A DNA stretch of 64,000 nucleotides from NCBI GenBank assembly GCA_013397935.1, contig VZRN01000753.1:2948384-3012383 (forward strand). Reading direction: 5' to 3'. Shown in pieces: positions 50,001-61,700 of this stretch (position 1 is its first letter; every line of letters starts with the position of its first letter). The notes below the pieces were generated by a model. It saw only the letters and a program-made list of their open reading frames with translations, had not been told where the DNA came from and did not search any database. Source of the DNA: Dasyornis broadbenti. Taxonomy: Eukaryota; Chordata; Aves; Passeriformes; Dasyornithidae. Both the position numbers and the translations under genes were made by a program.

Positions 50001-51135
50001 TCATCAATACTTGATGACGCAGGTATTTGCTAATTTTAACTAGCATATCATGCCCAGAAAAATGGTAATTTTCTGATAAAAATCTCTGATAGCTACTCTC
50101 TTGTAAAGAAGGTTGGGTTTTTACCTAAGTCATAGGCAAAAGACGGAGAGAAAACCATGAATTTTTGACAGCCATTGGTGATGTCCCCATTTGTAATTAA
50201 GGGGAGCTGGCCAGCTCCTGCCACCTCTGCAGCCATGGCCAAGAAAGAGCCTTCACACACAGTACAGGTCCACCAAACCCTCATCCTCCTCATCTGGTGG
50301 GGAATTTCTCCCCAAAACTGAGCTCAAGTGCGGCCAGGGAGCAGCAGCCTCCTCTCTCTGCAGATCCAAGGGTGCCAGCAATCCCCAGCACGGCCCCGGT
50401 GGTGCCTTAGGCGATGCCAAGACACAGGAAGCCCCTGGCCATCTCCCCAAATTCCTGCCAGCTCCCTGCATCTCCTTCACAAACAGAGCACGTGGGGAAG
50501 CTCTGGCTATTGCATAACCACATATTTACACTCTTCACCTGTTTTTTTTTTTTTTTTTTGGGTTTTTGGATTTTTTATGTAAGGCTGTCATTAAGATGGG
50601 GAAGGATGTTCAGCCCCAGGCTTGTGCCCTCAGGACACACGCAGATAGACAAGCCCATCAAGTTGTGCTGTCAGGACATAATCTAGAAAAATCACCTAGA
50701 GTAATATTATTCCAAACACAACAGATATTGTGAACTTAACTGTCTATATAGAGCTCATGATAAGCTTCAACATTTGTATATGAGAGAGGGATTTTCCAGC
50801 GTTTAAAGCAAATTAGCAGATGTGGATTTCTTCATCTTATTCATCCAGATAATTGTGTCAGAGTTTGTTTCTCCCCACATGCCTCCAAGATGTGGCAGTG
50901 TCAAAGTCCAACACTCCTCCCAAATGCTTTATGGATATGGGTAGAAATCTGGTGACTGCTGAAGTCAATAGCCTATTTTCCAAATTACACAGGCAAAGGC
51001 TAAAAATCTGGTTTTTGGGATTTTATTATTTTTGGGTTGTTTATTATTTATTGTTCTTGGAAATTGACTTGTTTAATTCCTAGTTTAAACACGCTGCTCT
51101 TGGCCCTTCTTCTGCTTAGGGTTTATGAAGAATAA
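44006..51135 (+). CDS. CXCL14: C-X-C motif chemokine 14 (CXCL14/BRAK), complete, four coding exons
   Basis: Secreted homeostatic chemokine of epithelia and developing tissues; the family acts outside the cell on leukocyte migration, and its receptor is still debated. Joining 44006-44069, 44921-45026, 49469-49579 and 51120-51135 gives 297 nt, 98 residues plus stop. Residues 1-22 are a hydrophobic signal peptide (LLTAALLLLF core, ASAEG before cleavage). The mature chain starts near V23 and has C25-K-C27, C51 and C71, the four chemokine cysteines, with one residue between the first two (CXC) and no ELR motif. The conserved CKCSRKGPKIR start and the RVYEE end are specific to CXCL14. All introns have GT-AG ends, with phases 1, 2 and 2. 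The start ATG has A at -3 and no ATG lies between the TATA-like box and it. From memory, human mature CXCL14 has 77 residues against 76 here, with changes between the third and fourth cysteines. Identity is close to certain; exon ends are read directly from frame and splice consensus. Confidence 0.97.
44070..44920 (+). other. CXCL14 intron 1 (851 bp)
   Basis: Begins gtaaag and ends ttttgtag; phase 1. No recognisable repeat or extra exon was seen. Confidence 0.9.
44921..45026 (+). CDS. CXCL14: CXCL14 coding exon 2 (CXC motif to third cysteine)
   Basis: Acceptor tcttttgtag precedes it and donor gtaagt follows it. The exon completes glycine 22 and codes for residues 23-56 plus two bases of isoleucine 57. 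It carries C25 and C27 of the CXC motif, the basic SRKGPK stretch, the first beta-strand region and the third cysteine C51. Confidence 0.96.
45027..49468 (+). other. CXCL14 intron 2 (4.4 kb)
   Basis: Begins gtaagt and ends ccttgcag; phase 2. It is the largest intron. It holds a 13-base poly-T near 45221 and several open frames up to about 140 codons, none with a recognisable domain. No CR1 fragment was recognised. Confidence 0.9.
49469..49579 (+). CDS. CXCL14: CXCL14 coding exon 3 (fourth cysteine and C-terminal helix)
   Basis: Acceptor ccttgcag and donor gtaagt bound the exon. It codes for the end of isoleucine 57 to the first two bases of arginine 94. It contains TLWTKVRGEQQHC with the fourth cysteine C71, then LNPKRQNT and the amphipathic, tryptophan-containing C-terminal helix (LLKWYRVWKEKG). 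It sits 4.4 kb from exon 2 and is GC-richer than the introns around it. Confidence 0.96.
49580..51119 (+). other. CXCL14 intron 3 (1.5 kb)
   Basis: Begins gtaagt and ends ctgcttag; phase 2. An 18-base poly-T run lies at 50542-50559. No repeat family or exon was recognised. Confidence 0.9.
51120..51135 (+). CDS. CXCL14: CXCL14 coding exon 4 (VYEE and stop)
   Basis: A pyrimidine-rich tract and ttctgcttag precede this short coding part. Its 16 nt finish arginine 94 and code for Val-Tyr-Glu-Glu and TAA. The same VYEE end is found in mammalian CXCL14, which confirms the exon despite its small size. The exon continues into the long 3' UTR. Confidence 0.95.
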
Positions 51136-52105
51136 GAGAAAGTGGCACGAGGAAAGGAGCGGACTCTCTTGGCTGGCATAGGACTGAGCTCTACAGAAGA
51201 TTATTTCTCTCTCGCAGACATAAGACACAAATTCTATATTATTATAAAGCACTTTTTACCAAGGGTCAGTTTTTACATTTTATAGCCGTGTGCAAAAGGC
51301 TTCCAGATTTCACAAGCATCTGTTGCACTTCTGATTTCATACCCGTCTGCTCTGTACTGAAATTAGGAAAACACATGCTTTGCGTTTTAAAGAAGTACTT
51401 TTCGGATTTTTTTTGTTTTTAATTATTATTCGTTCATACTTCACTATGATTGCAATTGAGCTTTATAAGCTCATTAGGCAAACAGAACTGTTTGTGACGG
51501 TGTTGTACAGCCATGGCCTTCACGCTCTGGCACTGGGGAAGCTTCAGGGCTGGGGCTGTTGCTCGAGTTTGCAGCCTCCACCCCAGTCAGGCAAAGCAGG
51601 GACCAAAGACGAGTTTGCTGGGGAAGATGCCACTGAAATGCCGTGGCTGTACCTGCAGAAGTGAGGTCCCTCAGCACCTCGTCAAATGAGTGTGAGCACC
51701 ACTTGTGTACCTCTTCTTTAATGGACTTGAGGTCTTGCTGCAAGGCAAAGCATCCTGTATCTCCCATTTAACCTCTCATGCATTAGAAAGCATTTCTAGG
51801 TCATTTTTATTACTAAGAAAATGTTTGGGTTTTTTCCCATCTGAAGCACTTACAGAAAGTTTGTGGCTTCAATACTGAGACATTTTAAGCTTCAAGACTA
51901 TTGTGTATGTTTTCCTAGATTTGTAGCAACAACAACAAAAAAAAGCCTTTAAAAGGTATCTTTTTATGAAAAATATGATAGGGCAAACATATAAATATCT
52001 ATGTATGTTTTAGTCACAATACAGCATATTCATTATTTTGAATGTAATACTTCAATGTTAAGCAGTGCATTCCTCTTTTTAACATAACAAAACTACCTTT
52101 TCATC

Positions 52106-52113
52106 TGTAAATA
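52106..52113 (+). promoter_or_regulatory. Pumilio recognition-like element TGTAAATA in the CXCL14 3' UTR
   Basis: The octamer matches the PUM consensus UGUANAUA. It lies about 150 bases before the poly(A) signal, a common position for functional elements. One octamer can occur by chance in 1.1 kb of AT-rich sequence, so the role is unproven. Confidence 0.4.
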
Positions 52114-52254
52114 CACTATAGGAAGTCTCCCTATATTATCTTGCTGTATAATGTACTGTACTGCTAAATTATCATATGCTATTTAAATGTTTGAAATATT
52201 TAGAAGATTGCATGCAGATTTCATATTTCTTTCTAAGACAAATGAAAAAAACGT

Positions 52255-52260
52255 AATAAA
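52255..52260 (+). promoter_or_regulatory. CXCL14: Polyadenylation signal AATAAA of CXCL14
   Basis: Canonical AATAAA 1.1 kb past the stop codon, followed by an A-rich stretch and then a GT-containing segment (gttgacaattgctcgtg) that fits a downstream element. It marks the likely transcript end. Confidence 0.8.
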
Positions 52261-53020
52261 AAAAAAATTTTAAAAAGTTGACAATTGCTCGTGTATTTCC
52301 TTACACCATCAGGGGACTCCTGCCACTTTCAATCACTTGGTAGCTGAATTGGTTTGGGGGGAAAGAACAGTAGATAAGAGAAGATGATTAGAGATAGGAC
52401 ATCTTGATGACACTGGAATTAGAAAACATTATTCCACTACAATTTACTTTCCTTTCTCATTTTAGGATTTGGATTTTAGCCAAACACTGAGGAATGCTGT
52501 GATATAAAGAAGGGCGATGCCAATTGCCTATAACCACTGGTTTAGTGCTGTGTTCTGTAAATCAACAGCTTCAATTCTTATAAAACCACATAAAAAGTGA
52601 TTTAGACAAGACCTGGGTTAGATTAGGGACAACTATACAACAAATTCAGCCAAAAAAAAACCTGTGAGCCACCACCTCCTCTTCCTGCCTAGTTCCTGCC
52701 CTTGCCCACAGGGACAGACTTTGCACCCGATATGGCTCCTACATCACTGCCCAGATAAAAGGAAAGCAACAGATTGGAATGGTGAAGGCAGCAAGAGCTT
52801 AAATGCATGAAAAGCTCCTGGTGTTCCCTGAACAGCGCTGCTGGCCTTCCTGCCTGCTCCCAGCTGTGCAAGGGCAGCTGCACACGGGGCTGCTCCCGGG
52901 ATCGGCACCAACTCGGCCACAGCAACCTTATCCTGCAGAACCAGGGCAATGCCTGGCCTCAGCTCAAGGCTTTCCTGTAGTTCAGACAGACAAAATAGGA
53001 AAAAAAAATAAATAAACACA

Positions 53021-53021
<1 letters not shown>

Positions 53022-53062
<41 letters not shown>

Positions 53063-53078
53063 GTGTGTATATATATAT
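53022..53078. repeat. CA/TA dinucleotide microsatellite
   Basis: About 19 CA units followed by ATATGTGTGTATATATATAT. Likely length-polymorphic. It starts about 740 bases after the CXCL14 poly(A) site. Confidence 0.95.
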
Positions 53079-53690
53079 CCTAAATTACTGCATAACCACG
53101 TGGCAGAGCTGGAGGAGAAAGAGGATTACAAAGTAGTTTCCTATTCTGCACAAGGATGAAGCTCAAGCTTCAGATACCTATGAGTAAAAATATTGAGAAA
53201 TATCCCAGGGTATTTAAGAAATTAAATCTCTGGGGATATCAACCACAGGGAGCTGTTTCTGGCTGAGCATCTGAATCCAATGTCTGGGCAAACCCAGACT
53301 TGTGATCGAGCCAAGCTGCCCCTCTCCTTTCTCAAGTCACATTTTAACAAAGCCAGTTGTTTTTCCTTGAGAAGATTCAATTTCAACATGTCAGCAGACT
53401 TCAAAAAAAAGTTTATGCTTATTTAGCGACTACTGGGCAATGTATTTCCTGGAAAAATATTGATATGGTTGCATAAACATGGTTAAACTCCGCTGGGAAT
53501 GGTGTGCACAGCTCTGATTGCCCAAGCACAGGACTCCGTTACTCACACCTTGCAGGGCAGAGCCTGTACGAATGTCTTAGCTCTGGGTTCATCTGCCAGA
53601 CAAAAACCACCAGCACCAACAAAAACTAAGCACAGAGGAAACCAATTGTAATTTTTTTTTTCCCTTGTCAGAATGAGAGACCAAGGAAAA

Positions 53691-53739
53691 AACCAAACAA
53701 AAAAAAAAANAAAAAAAAAAAAAAAAAAATTGTTTGGTT
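53691..53739. repeat. Poly-A tract with N flanked by a 10-bp inverted repeat
   Basis: AACCAAACAA at 53691-53700 and its exact reverse complement TTGTTTGGTT at 53730-53739 flank a 29-base A tract with an N at 53710. The symmetric flanks are unexpected for a simple poly-A run, and the N points to uncertain base calling. Confidence 0.8.
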
Positions 53740-56700
53740 CAATACTTGTATTTCCTTTAATCTGAAAGCTGCCCTTTGAATAAAATTCTCAGAAACAGGA
53801 ATTGAAACCATAAGGAGAAAAAAATTACTCTGAGCTGGTTTTCCCAAGCCTGTAAGCCTGCATCTCCAGGCAGGGTTGTTAATTTTCCAGGAACAAGAGG
53901 AGAATCCCTTGCTGTCACTAATATGCAGTGGTAAAGGGAAATACTGCATCAGAAGGTAACAGCCACGCACAAAGCATGAGTCACTTTCCCTCAGACTGAA
54001 ACATCACTGCTAAAACAGTTAAATAAATATAACATATATGGATGTATATGTAGGCACCTCCTCCACCAAGATTTGGCAGCAACCTTAAGGCTTGGTTTTG
54101 ATTGCCCCAGCAGATTTCATGTTGTGAAGCTGCAGGAGACCCTTCAGTCAGCCTCCCTCATATGCAGACCTTACACTGGTGCTCTGAGACTGAAAAATGA
54201 AGCTGCTGACGCATGGTCTGAGCACACACCAGCCAGCCCCAACTGCTCCCCAGTTACCAAATGACTTTCCCAAGAGCCTGAACATTTGCAGGGTGGAGCA
54301 GGAGCCTTGTTTCATCCTGGGGTACAGGAGTAGGACACACAGAGCCCACAGTTCTTTACTTGAGCACCAATGCTTCACCACAAGTGTGTAAACCCGTCCC
54401 AGAGCATCCAAGGAGGGCAGTAGGCAACTGCTTTCCCCATCCAGCCTGCAAATCTGCTCCCTGGCACTCTGCAAAAACACCAAACCCTGCACAGGAGACC
54501 TGCCCACACACCCCATCCTTCCCCTGGGCATTGGGTACCCGCAGGCTGCACCCATTCCAAAACAGTGCTATTAGATTTTTTTTAATAAAGGCACAGGGGT
54601 CACCCAAGCAGCTGCAGAGAGAGGACACAATAGCAGGGAGACCTGCCTGGCCTTTTCAGCAAGAGCACTATGTGGGATTAGTAATGCAACACAGAGCCTT
54701 TCACCACTTGCTTTTCACTTGTTCATATATGGTCCAGGTCAGCAATGGCCAAAAAAGTTTATTAAGAAGCAATAGCTGCTTGGTGGTCTGTGTGAGATGG
54801 CTCTCGGCAGGTCCTGCTGTGCCCCAGCTCCCCCAGGCTCCCTAAATCAAGGCACGAGGACATGCCAGATCATTACACACATGGGGACCTTTCCTGACCA
54901 CGTCCATGTGCTGGAAATGGTGGTTCCACACCAACAAAGTTTTATCAGGGCTGTGGGAACAAACATGGGGATCGATGGTAAAGTCATTGCTGGGGCTGGG
55001 GGTTTGCAATGATCACCTCTGAGAGTTGAGTGGGAAGTCAAAGGCAGTGTTACAGCAACACAAATGCTCTCTGAGCTAATTACACTGCAGAGTTGGGCCC
55101 CTTCTGGGGCCATATTTGTAGAGAATAGGAGCAAATGTGAATAAAAAGGCCACTGACCCCAGGGATCATCATCCCACAGGGATCCAGAACCAGAGAGCTG
55201 TGCCTGTTCAAGGGTAAAGGGCCTCCATACAACCTGACATCACCTAACAGGTTTTATATAAGCCCAGACAGAGCTTGCACCCTCTAAAACGCACTTCCCC
55301 TTAAGTCCAATGAAGCTCCAGTCACATTTGAGGTGTTTTTCAAAATTGAAGCATTTAAATCCAGATGTGCCCAGCATCTGAAGAACTCACTTATTCCTGG
55401 GTGTTCAGAACCTTTGCGAAAATGTAAGATGGTTTGGGCAGAGTTTGGGCTTGAGATCCAGGAGGATGGACAGCCCGCCTTGAAAGCCCAGATTGCACCG
55501 AGTTCTTTGCCAGGGCATTCTGAAGGTCTTCCATGCCTGGCACTCGTGCTGGGATTTGTTGTTCAGTTTGCTCCCTTCAGTGGGTTGGGGTGTGCATGGC
55601 CACAACTGGAAATACAGGTATTTTTGAGGATCGCTGTTTGCAGTGCTCACTAACTGTTTGCTCTTTCAAAAACTCTGTGTCTGTTACTCATTGATTTTCC
55701 TCTGATCCTAAACCACAAAGAGCCCAGTGTTTCCTGGAAGTTCCTCAGTTTGCCTTGAAAGGCTGTATCCCATGAGCCTTCAGATATCCTTGTAAACTGC
55801 ACGCATTTCTGGCAAAGCAGATTTCCTCTAATTTCTTTACCCAGAATAGCAACTGGGATTGCCATTGCCTGAGAGACAGTGGATGCAGCTGCATTTGCAA
55901 GCAGCTCCAGGTGCTTAGAGCAACTACTGGTGCCCGTAGATATCGATACGCACCTTACAGAAATATTAATTATTTGCAAAATCCTGGGCATCCAGGCAAC
56001 GTGGAAAATCCCACAAAGTTGTTGGCTGTGCTTTCTGACAACACACACCTGCATCTCTATGGAATGAGCCTGCAAAGGTATTTGAGCTGCCCTTTCCTAG
56101 AGAGAAAACTGAATAAAATGGGACCATCATTTTGTCATCATGTGAAACTGAGATAGTCACCATCCTTTTCACTTTCCAAGGTTTCCCCTTGGACCATCAC
56201 CTCTGCTAACCACCAGCTCTGCAGTAACAGTTCCTGAGTCATGCTGGGATGTTTAAGTGTTTGATATCCATTACAGATTCAGAAGCTGGGTTTTGAGCAT
56301 TTCTATGAGCCAGCACCACTTGGGACAAAGCCTTGTGAGATCAAAAGGATGGTTGGGAGATCCCAGCAGCCTGGGATTTAGCCCCATTCTCTCATCAGCA
56401 CTTTGGTGTCTGGCAACTCCTTGGCCATGGACAGCAGGTCCCAGCCCAGACTGCAGTTCTGAAGGAGCAGTGGGGAAAGCAGGGCTGAAAGGACATCTAG
56501 TGGCAACCAAAAACCTTCTCGGTCAGTCACGGGACACCTCTACAGCCATCTGCACTATAAATCAGTTTGCAGCCCGCTCATTTTGCTGCTGTCACTGGAA
56601 ATGCTCTTCCCCAGCTCTGCAAGAAATGCTTCAACTGTTGCATTTGGTTTAGGGAATACCACCAAAGAAAATCTTTTTTAATAAGTTTAAAAAAAACACA

Positions 56701-57963
56701 GCAAAGCATCTGTGTTTTGGAAAGCCTGCTCAGAGGTTCACACAGTCATATTATCCTGTCAATTTGGAACACGTACACTAAGGGAAAAGAGAAGAGCTGG
56801 AAAAGAGACACAATCTGTGTCTACAGGAGCCATGTCCATCACACCAGCATGAGAAACTGGATTGCAGCACAACTCGGGGCAGACTCATTCCCAAAACACC
56901 TGCCCCAAACCCTTGAAAAACATCAGGAGTTTCTCCTCAATGTGGTTTCCTTGCCCAGTGGTTGTTGCTCCCTCTTGGAACCTGTCTCCAGCAAGCCCAG
57001 CACCCACAGGTCCCCGTGTGGCTGCCTTTGCCCTGGTGTTGCACCGGGGTCCTGTCCTCAGGCCGGACCCTTTGGCCTCCCAGCAGCAAAGCCCACAGAC
57101 GCAGAATATCACCTTCAGTGCCTGAAGTGGAGAGCTTGCTCCCTTTTGCTGGGTACCAGCACAGCTACATCCAACCACCAAAACAAAGCCAAGATCCCTG
57201 GAAGAAATGCATGTAGGGATGCAACACACATGAACATTTATTCTCTGAACATCCAGTGACAGGTTGCATTTCTGGTCCTTTCGCTGACCTCTGAAGTCCT
57301 CAAATCCCCTTTGATTTTCCTCTCATCTTTTGCCTGTTTGTGTTACAGGCTCTTTGGGTAGTGAGCACTCTGACGACACACATGGAGAGCATCCAGCCCA
57401 ACAGGAGCTGCTCCCTGCGAGCAGGCATGCAGGAGCCGGGAGGGAGGAATGACACGACATGAAGTGACAGCAAAGGAGGCAGGCGGCCAAGGCCTGGGAA
57501 AATCACCACGCCTGTGTTTTTGGTTTTCCTCCTGCACAATAAAAGAGGTTAGTGAATTCCTCTTGATTGTGCTTCAGAACTTCCTCCGAGGGGAGAAAAA
57601 AAAAAAAATCCTGCTCATGTTCTCTTAAGGCTGATAATTACAGGAATAATTATGATTTATTCCCATCATAAATCTTGGAGCAAGAAAAGGGTTTTGAGGT
57701 TGGCAGGATTTGCTGGATGACAAAAGGAAAACACAGCTCTAATTGCCCTTCTTTGTTGTGTTTAATTAAGGATTCTGAAGCAACTGATCTCAGGGTTTTT
57801 TTCATGGTTAGAAACCTGCAAGGAAAAGAAAATCTTTCTGCAGAGGCACCAATCAAAGCTTTGTTGGGTTACTAGGCACTAAGTGTGCTACATCTGAACA
57901 CTCAGGACACCCAGAAAAAGAAGCTTATTAAAGGAAAAGAAATGCTACAACAGGCTTCTTTGC

Positions 57964-57988
57964 ACCACCACCCCCCCACCCCCCCCAC
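57964..57988. repeat. C-rich low-complexity run
   Basis: CCACCACCCCCCCACC-type run of about 25 bases, with the complementary G-runs on the other strand. Confidence 0.85.
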
Positions 57989-58637
57989 TTCCAGTAGGCC
58001 TTGGCAATTTTGAGCTCACTTCTAATCCCGGAAGAAATGTCTTTTGTCTTTACTCCTCAGCATTTTTACCTCATTATTGCCCATTCAATTTTGTTGCATA
58101 AAAACATTTCTCCATTTCTATTACCTTCACACTTCCACCATTTACATTTTTCCTTGTGCTTTGCTTCACCTTCCTTTTTTATCTCTCCAGACTTGTCACT
58201 TCTGCAACCGCATTAGGAAAAACAAACCAGCCCAGAGCTCCTCAGCTCCTTCTTTGGGCCAGCAATTCCCAGTCAAGCACCACTTCTCCCCAGCAAGAAC
58301 CAGTTTGCCAAGTGCTACCTCTCCAATTCAAAGCGCAAGTGACTGGCAGGGTGTTCCCTCTCCATTCTGGTGCAACAGCTAAAACAGTTCTGCCAGGAAA
58401 ATCCAGGTCCTCATTATAGCAACCAGTGTCAAATCATCATGTCTGGCTCTGAGCAAAGCCACCAGCCCACGAGTTACATTATGCTCAGCCAAGGCTGCAG
58501 GAAGTTAAGGGATAAAAAGGGCAAGAAATCCTTGGGATTGCTTTCAGTCTGAAGGCACTTAGGACAGAGCTTTTGCAGAAAGCAGTGGCACTGAATAAGG
58601 GTGGCACTCCCAGGCACACACTGCATCCCCAAAGGGA

Positions 58638-58700
58638 ACACAGAAACACAGAATATTCCGACTTGGAAGGGACCCACGAGAACCATCGAGTCCAACACTC
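58638..58700 (-). mobile_element. Short CR1 3' tail
   Basis: ACACAGAATATTCCGACTTG and GAAGGGACCCACGAG then CCATCGAGTCCAACACTC match a reverse-complemented CR1 3' terminus. About 60 bases remain. It is the only repeat of this family noticed downstream of CXCL14. Confidence 0.75.
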
Positions 58701-61700
58701 AAGTGAATGGTTCTGTGAGGAAACAGAGGTTTGGGTTGCCCAGAAGGTAAAATCCTAACACTTCAACTGCACAGAACATCCTAGAAAATGATGCCTTGAA
58801 ATACTGCTCTACAAAGTGAAAACGTCAGCTTTAAAGGGAAAAAAAAAAGATTTCTTGGGTTTGTCATGATGTCTGGGAAATGTTCCTTTAGGGTCAGGAG
58901 AAAAGGATGACAGGAAACACTGCATTTGACTAAAACTTTTTGTGGAAAAATTGTAAGAAAAAAGAAATAGAAATTAAGAATAGCCATAAAGAAAACAATG
59001 GAAGGAAAACGACAAAAGCAATCATTTTTCCGTGTAACAGGAGATTTTTTTCCCCACTTACTTGAAGCAGGTGCCCAGGCTTTCCAGCAGAGCCTCTGCG
59101 CAGGGTTATCCATCCCAGCCACTGTCGGGAGAGCAGAACCGGCTCCGAGCCGCAGCTTGGTGGAGGTTGACACCTTGTGGCAATTCCCATCACTTACAAG
59201 TCATGAAAGCTGTGGTTTTTTCCTTTTTTTGTGGCGAAGACAATGGGTGGAGTTCATAGCCAAAGAGCTAAACTCCCAGCACCATGCATGTCGTCTGTGA
59301 GGCTGAGGTCTGGGGTCATGAACACTGTAATGAAGATAAATAACACCAAACACTGAAAACGATATGAAAAGAAATCCAAGTCATATCCTATTTATTTCTG
59401 GGGGAAAATTAAAGAAAAGGAAAAAAAGATTCCTTGGGATAGAACCAGCTGTATATACACAAGGCCCAGAAGACAAGTAATAAAAAGCGATCTAGTGAAA
59501 GATATTTCTCAGAGATTTTTCAGTCTCACAGGATCTCCTCCTGTTTGCACAGCGGGGCAAGAGGTGCAGAGGCCTGACTCCAACAGCTGCTTTGGACAGG
59601 TGAAGCTGCACCAGCTCCAGAGAAATTATTTCTAATTCCCACTGGAGTAAACAGAAACAGGATCAAGACCTGCCATGCATTAAACCTGAGGTGGAGGTAA
59701 AAATACTTTGGGTTTTATGCTTTGGGTTTAAGAAGATAAAAAACGAGATGTCTACAGTCCGAAGAAATACACTCACGTCTTCATTTATAATTAGCTATTT
59801 TACTGCAATTTAACACGTGCTTAAATTGGAAAAGAAAGCGGCCTCCCCTTACCAGAGGCCCAGCAGAAATAAGTCAGCCAAACTTGTCTCCCCTCATTAG
59901 CCAAGCACTTGTTTCAGAGTAGCTTCTTATTGTGGAAGTGCATCCAGCCCCAAGGGGAAAAAAACTCACCTAGGACAACATTTACTTTCCCTTAATCACA
60001 CTGCTCCATTGTCTAATTCTCTGAATAGTAGAACTAGTACTTTGCATTTACTTAGCATTTTACCCCTTCAAGCCATTCTAAAATATGTATTAGCGGGCCT
60101 AAAACTTAGAGCTGCACTAGTAGAAAAATATTCAGGGATTATAGTGGTTAATATATACCTAGAAAACTATTCTTGCCACTTAACTGTGAGTCAGACTTAG
60201 CTGCATTCCCTGATCCTCCACAGTCCCACTCCAGGCACCGCACCTCAAGTGTCTTCTGGAGAATTTTTCCTTCTTGCTCTCTGCCCAGTTCAGCTGCACT
60301 GCACTGGTGGCAGCAAACCCAGCAGTTTGGACCCATTTGCTGCCTGAGAGTTTTCAAGGGCTGTCACACCTGTAGTTTAACTCTATACTTTTGTTTTTCT
60401 CTTTATACCTGGAGGCATTATCATAAAGAGCTACTGAGAGAGATGGAACCTGGCTGTGAGCACGATGGAGAGCAAGATGGAATCCCTCACCTTCATAGCT
60501 GCTTTCACTTAGCAAGGAGTTGAATTCAGACTAGAATTTAGGATGTTCATACCTGTGGATTTGTCCCTGAAAAATGGGAACTTTAAAGGATATATTGTAC
60601 ATATAATACTAAGGTAATTGGTAAGTTAAATGGATAAACAGAGGTCATTTACGTTAGTGCAAAGGGTTCCTTTAAATTTCAGAAAGCAGAGGAAATCTAC
60701 ACATTATGTACAATATGCTGAGATGCAAACCCTTGTCCCTGTATAGCCGAATTTGCAGCGCTGAGCCTTAGGGTGTCACCCTCGCCCCTCTCATGGCCAG
60801 GGTGGCAAAGTGTCATCTCTGGGGTCAAGGTGCAGGACCCCGAGCCCAGGCCTGTTGGCTAGAGCTGTGTCCTCTCCTTTCCCACATGCCCCACTCTGCC
60901 CAGGCTCTGGGGCTCCTGCAAGCACCCTCAGGTCCCTGCCAAGCCCTCACATCTCTTTTGGGGTGAATTCACCGGCTTTTATTTTTTTTTAATTGAGGAA
61001 TTGTCAGCGTCTTCCTCACCAATACAATCTTTTACTACAGATTGCCTCTGTTTATGTATGTAATACATCCAGTTTCCTTTGATGTGAAAGGCATCTGGAT
61101 GGTTTCATACTGATGTCCCTTTAGAGACAAATCTTTCCTGCCTGCCCCAAAAGCCTGGAAGTGGATGCACTGAAAAATGACTCCCCACTTAAAACCACAT
61201 GAAGTGTCTCGATTTTCTTTTATGTACATGTGCTCAAATTGCCAGGGCAAAGCAGCGACTGAGGTGTGACAGGGAATTTTGATCAAGGCTCCCTGGGAAT
61301 GCGAGTGACCCAGCCTTCCTCTCCCATTCTGTGTGCAGAAGTACATACACACACATATGTAAAAGTTGGTGTCATCCCAAGAGCTGCACGTGTGTGACTG
61401 TCTCTGCAGACATCTGAGTGTGCAGGGGATGTGGCTGCATGGCTGGGTGCACATATGGGACACGTGTCTGTGTGCCACATCCGTGGCGGGGTTGCTCCCC
61501 AGCCTTGCCCTCCCGCCCCGAATCCTGGGGAAGGATGCAGGCAATTCCCTTCGGGTGCAGCCCTTGTCCCTACAATGCCAGAGGAGGGATTATACCAGGG
61601 ATTAACATTTTAAACTCCCCTTCCAGACCTACTCAATCAAAGATCCTCAGGCCAGTAATTGTATTTCTGTCCTGGGATTACTGCGTTCCTGAGTCCAAAC

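Larger units (their letters stand above)
51136..52280 (+). other. CXCL14: CXCL14 3' UTR
   Basis: AT-rich untranslated end of exon 4, about 1.1 kb, from after the TAA to an estimated cleavage site 15-25 bases past the AATAAA at 52255-52260. It holds several T-rich stretches and one exact Pumilio-type octamer at 52106-52113. No earlier canonical AATAAA was noticed, so a single main poly(A) site is expected. The exact cleavage base is inferred. Confidence 0.8.
52281..58637. other. Non-coding sequence downstream of CXCL14
   Basis: Contains the CA/TA microsatellite and the flanked poly-A tract. The longest open frame of the whole window (56567-57259, 230 codons) is here, but I do not recognise it. 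Confidence 0.55.
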
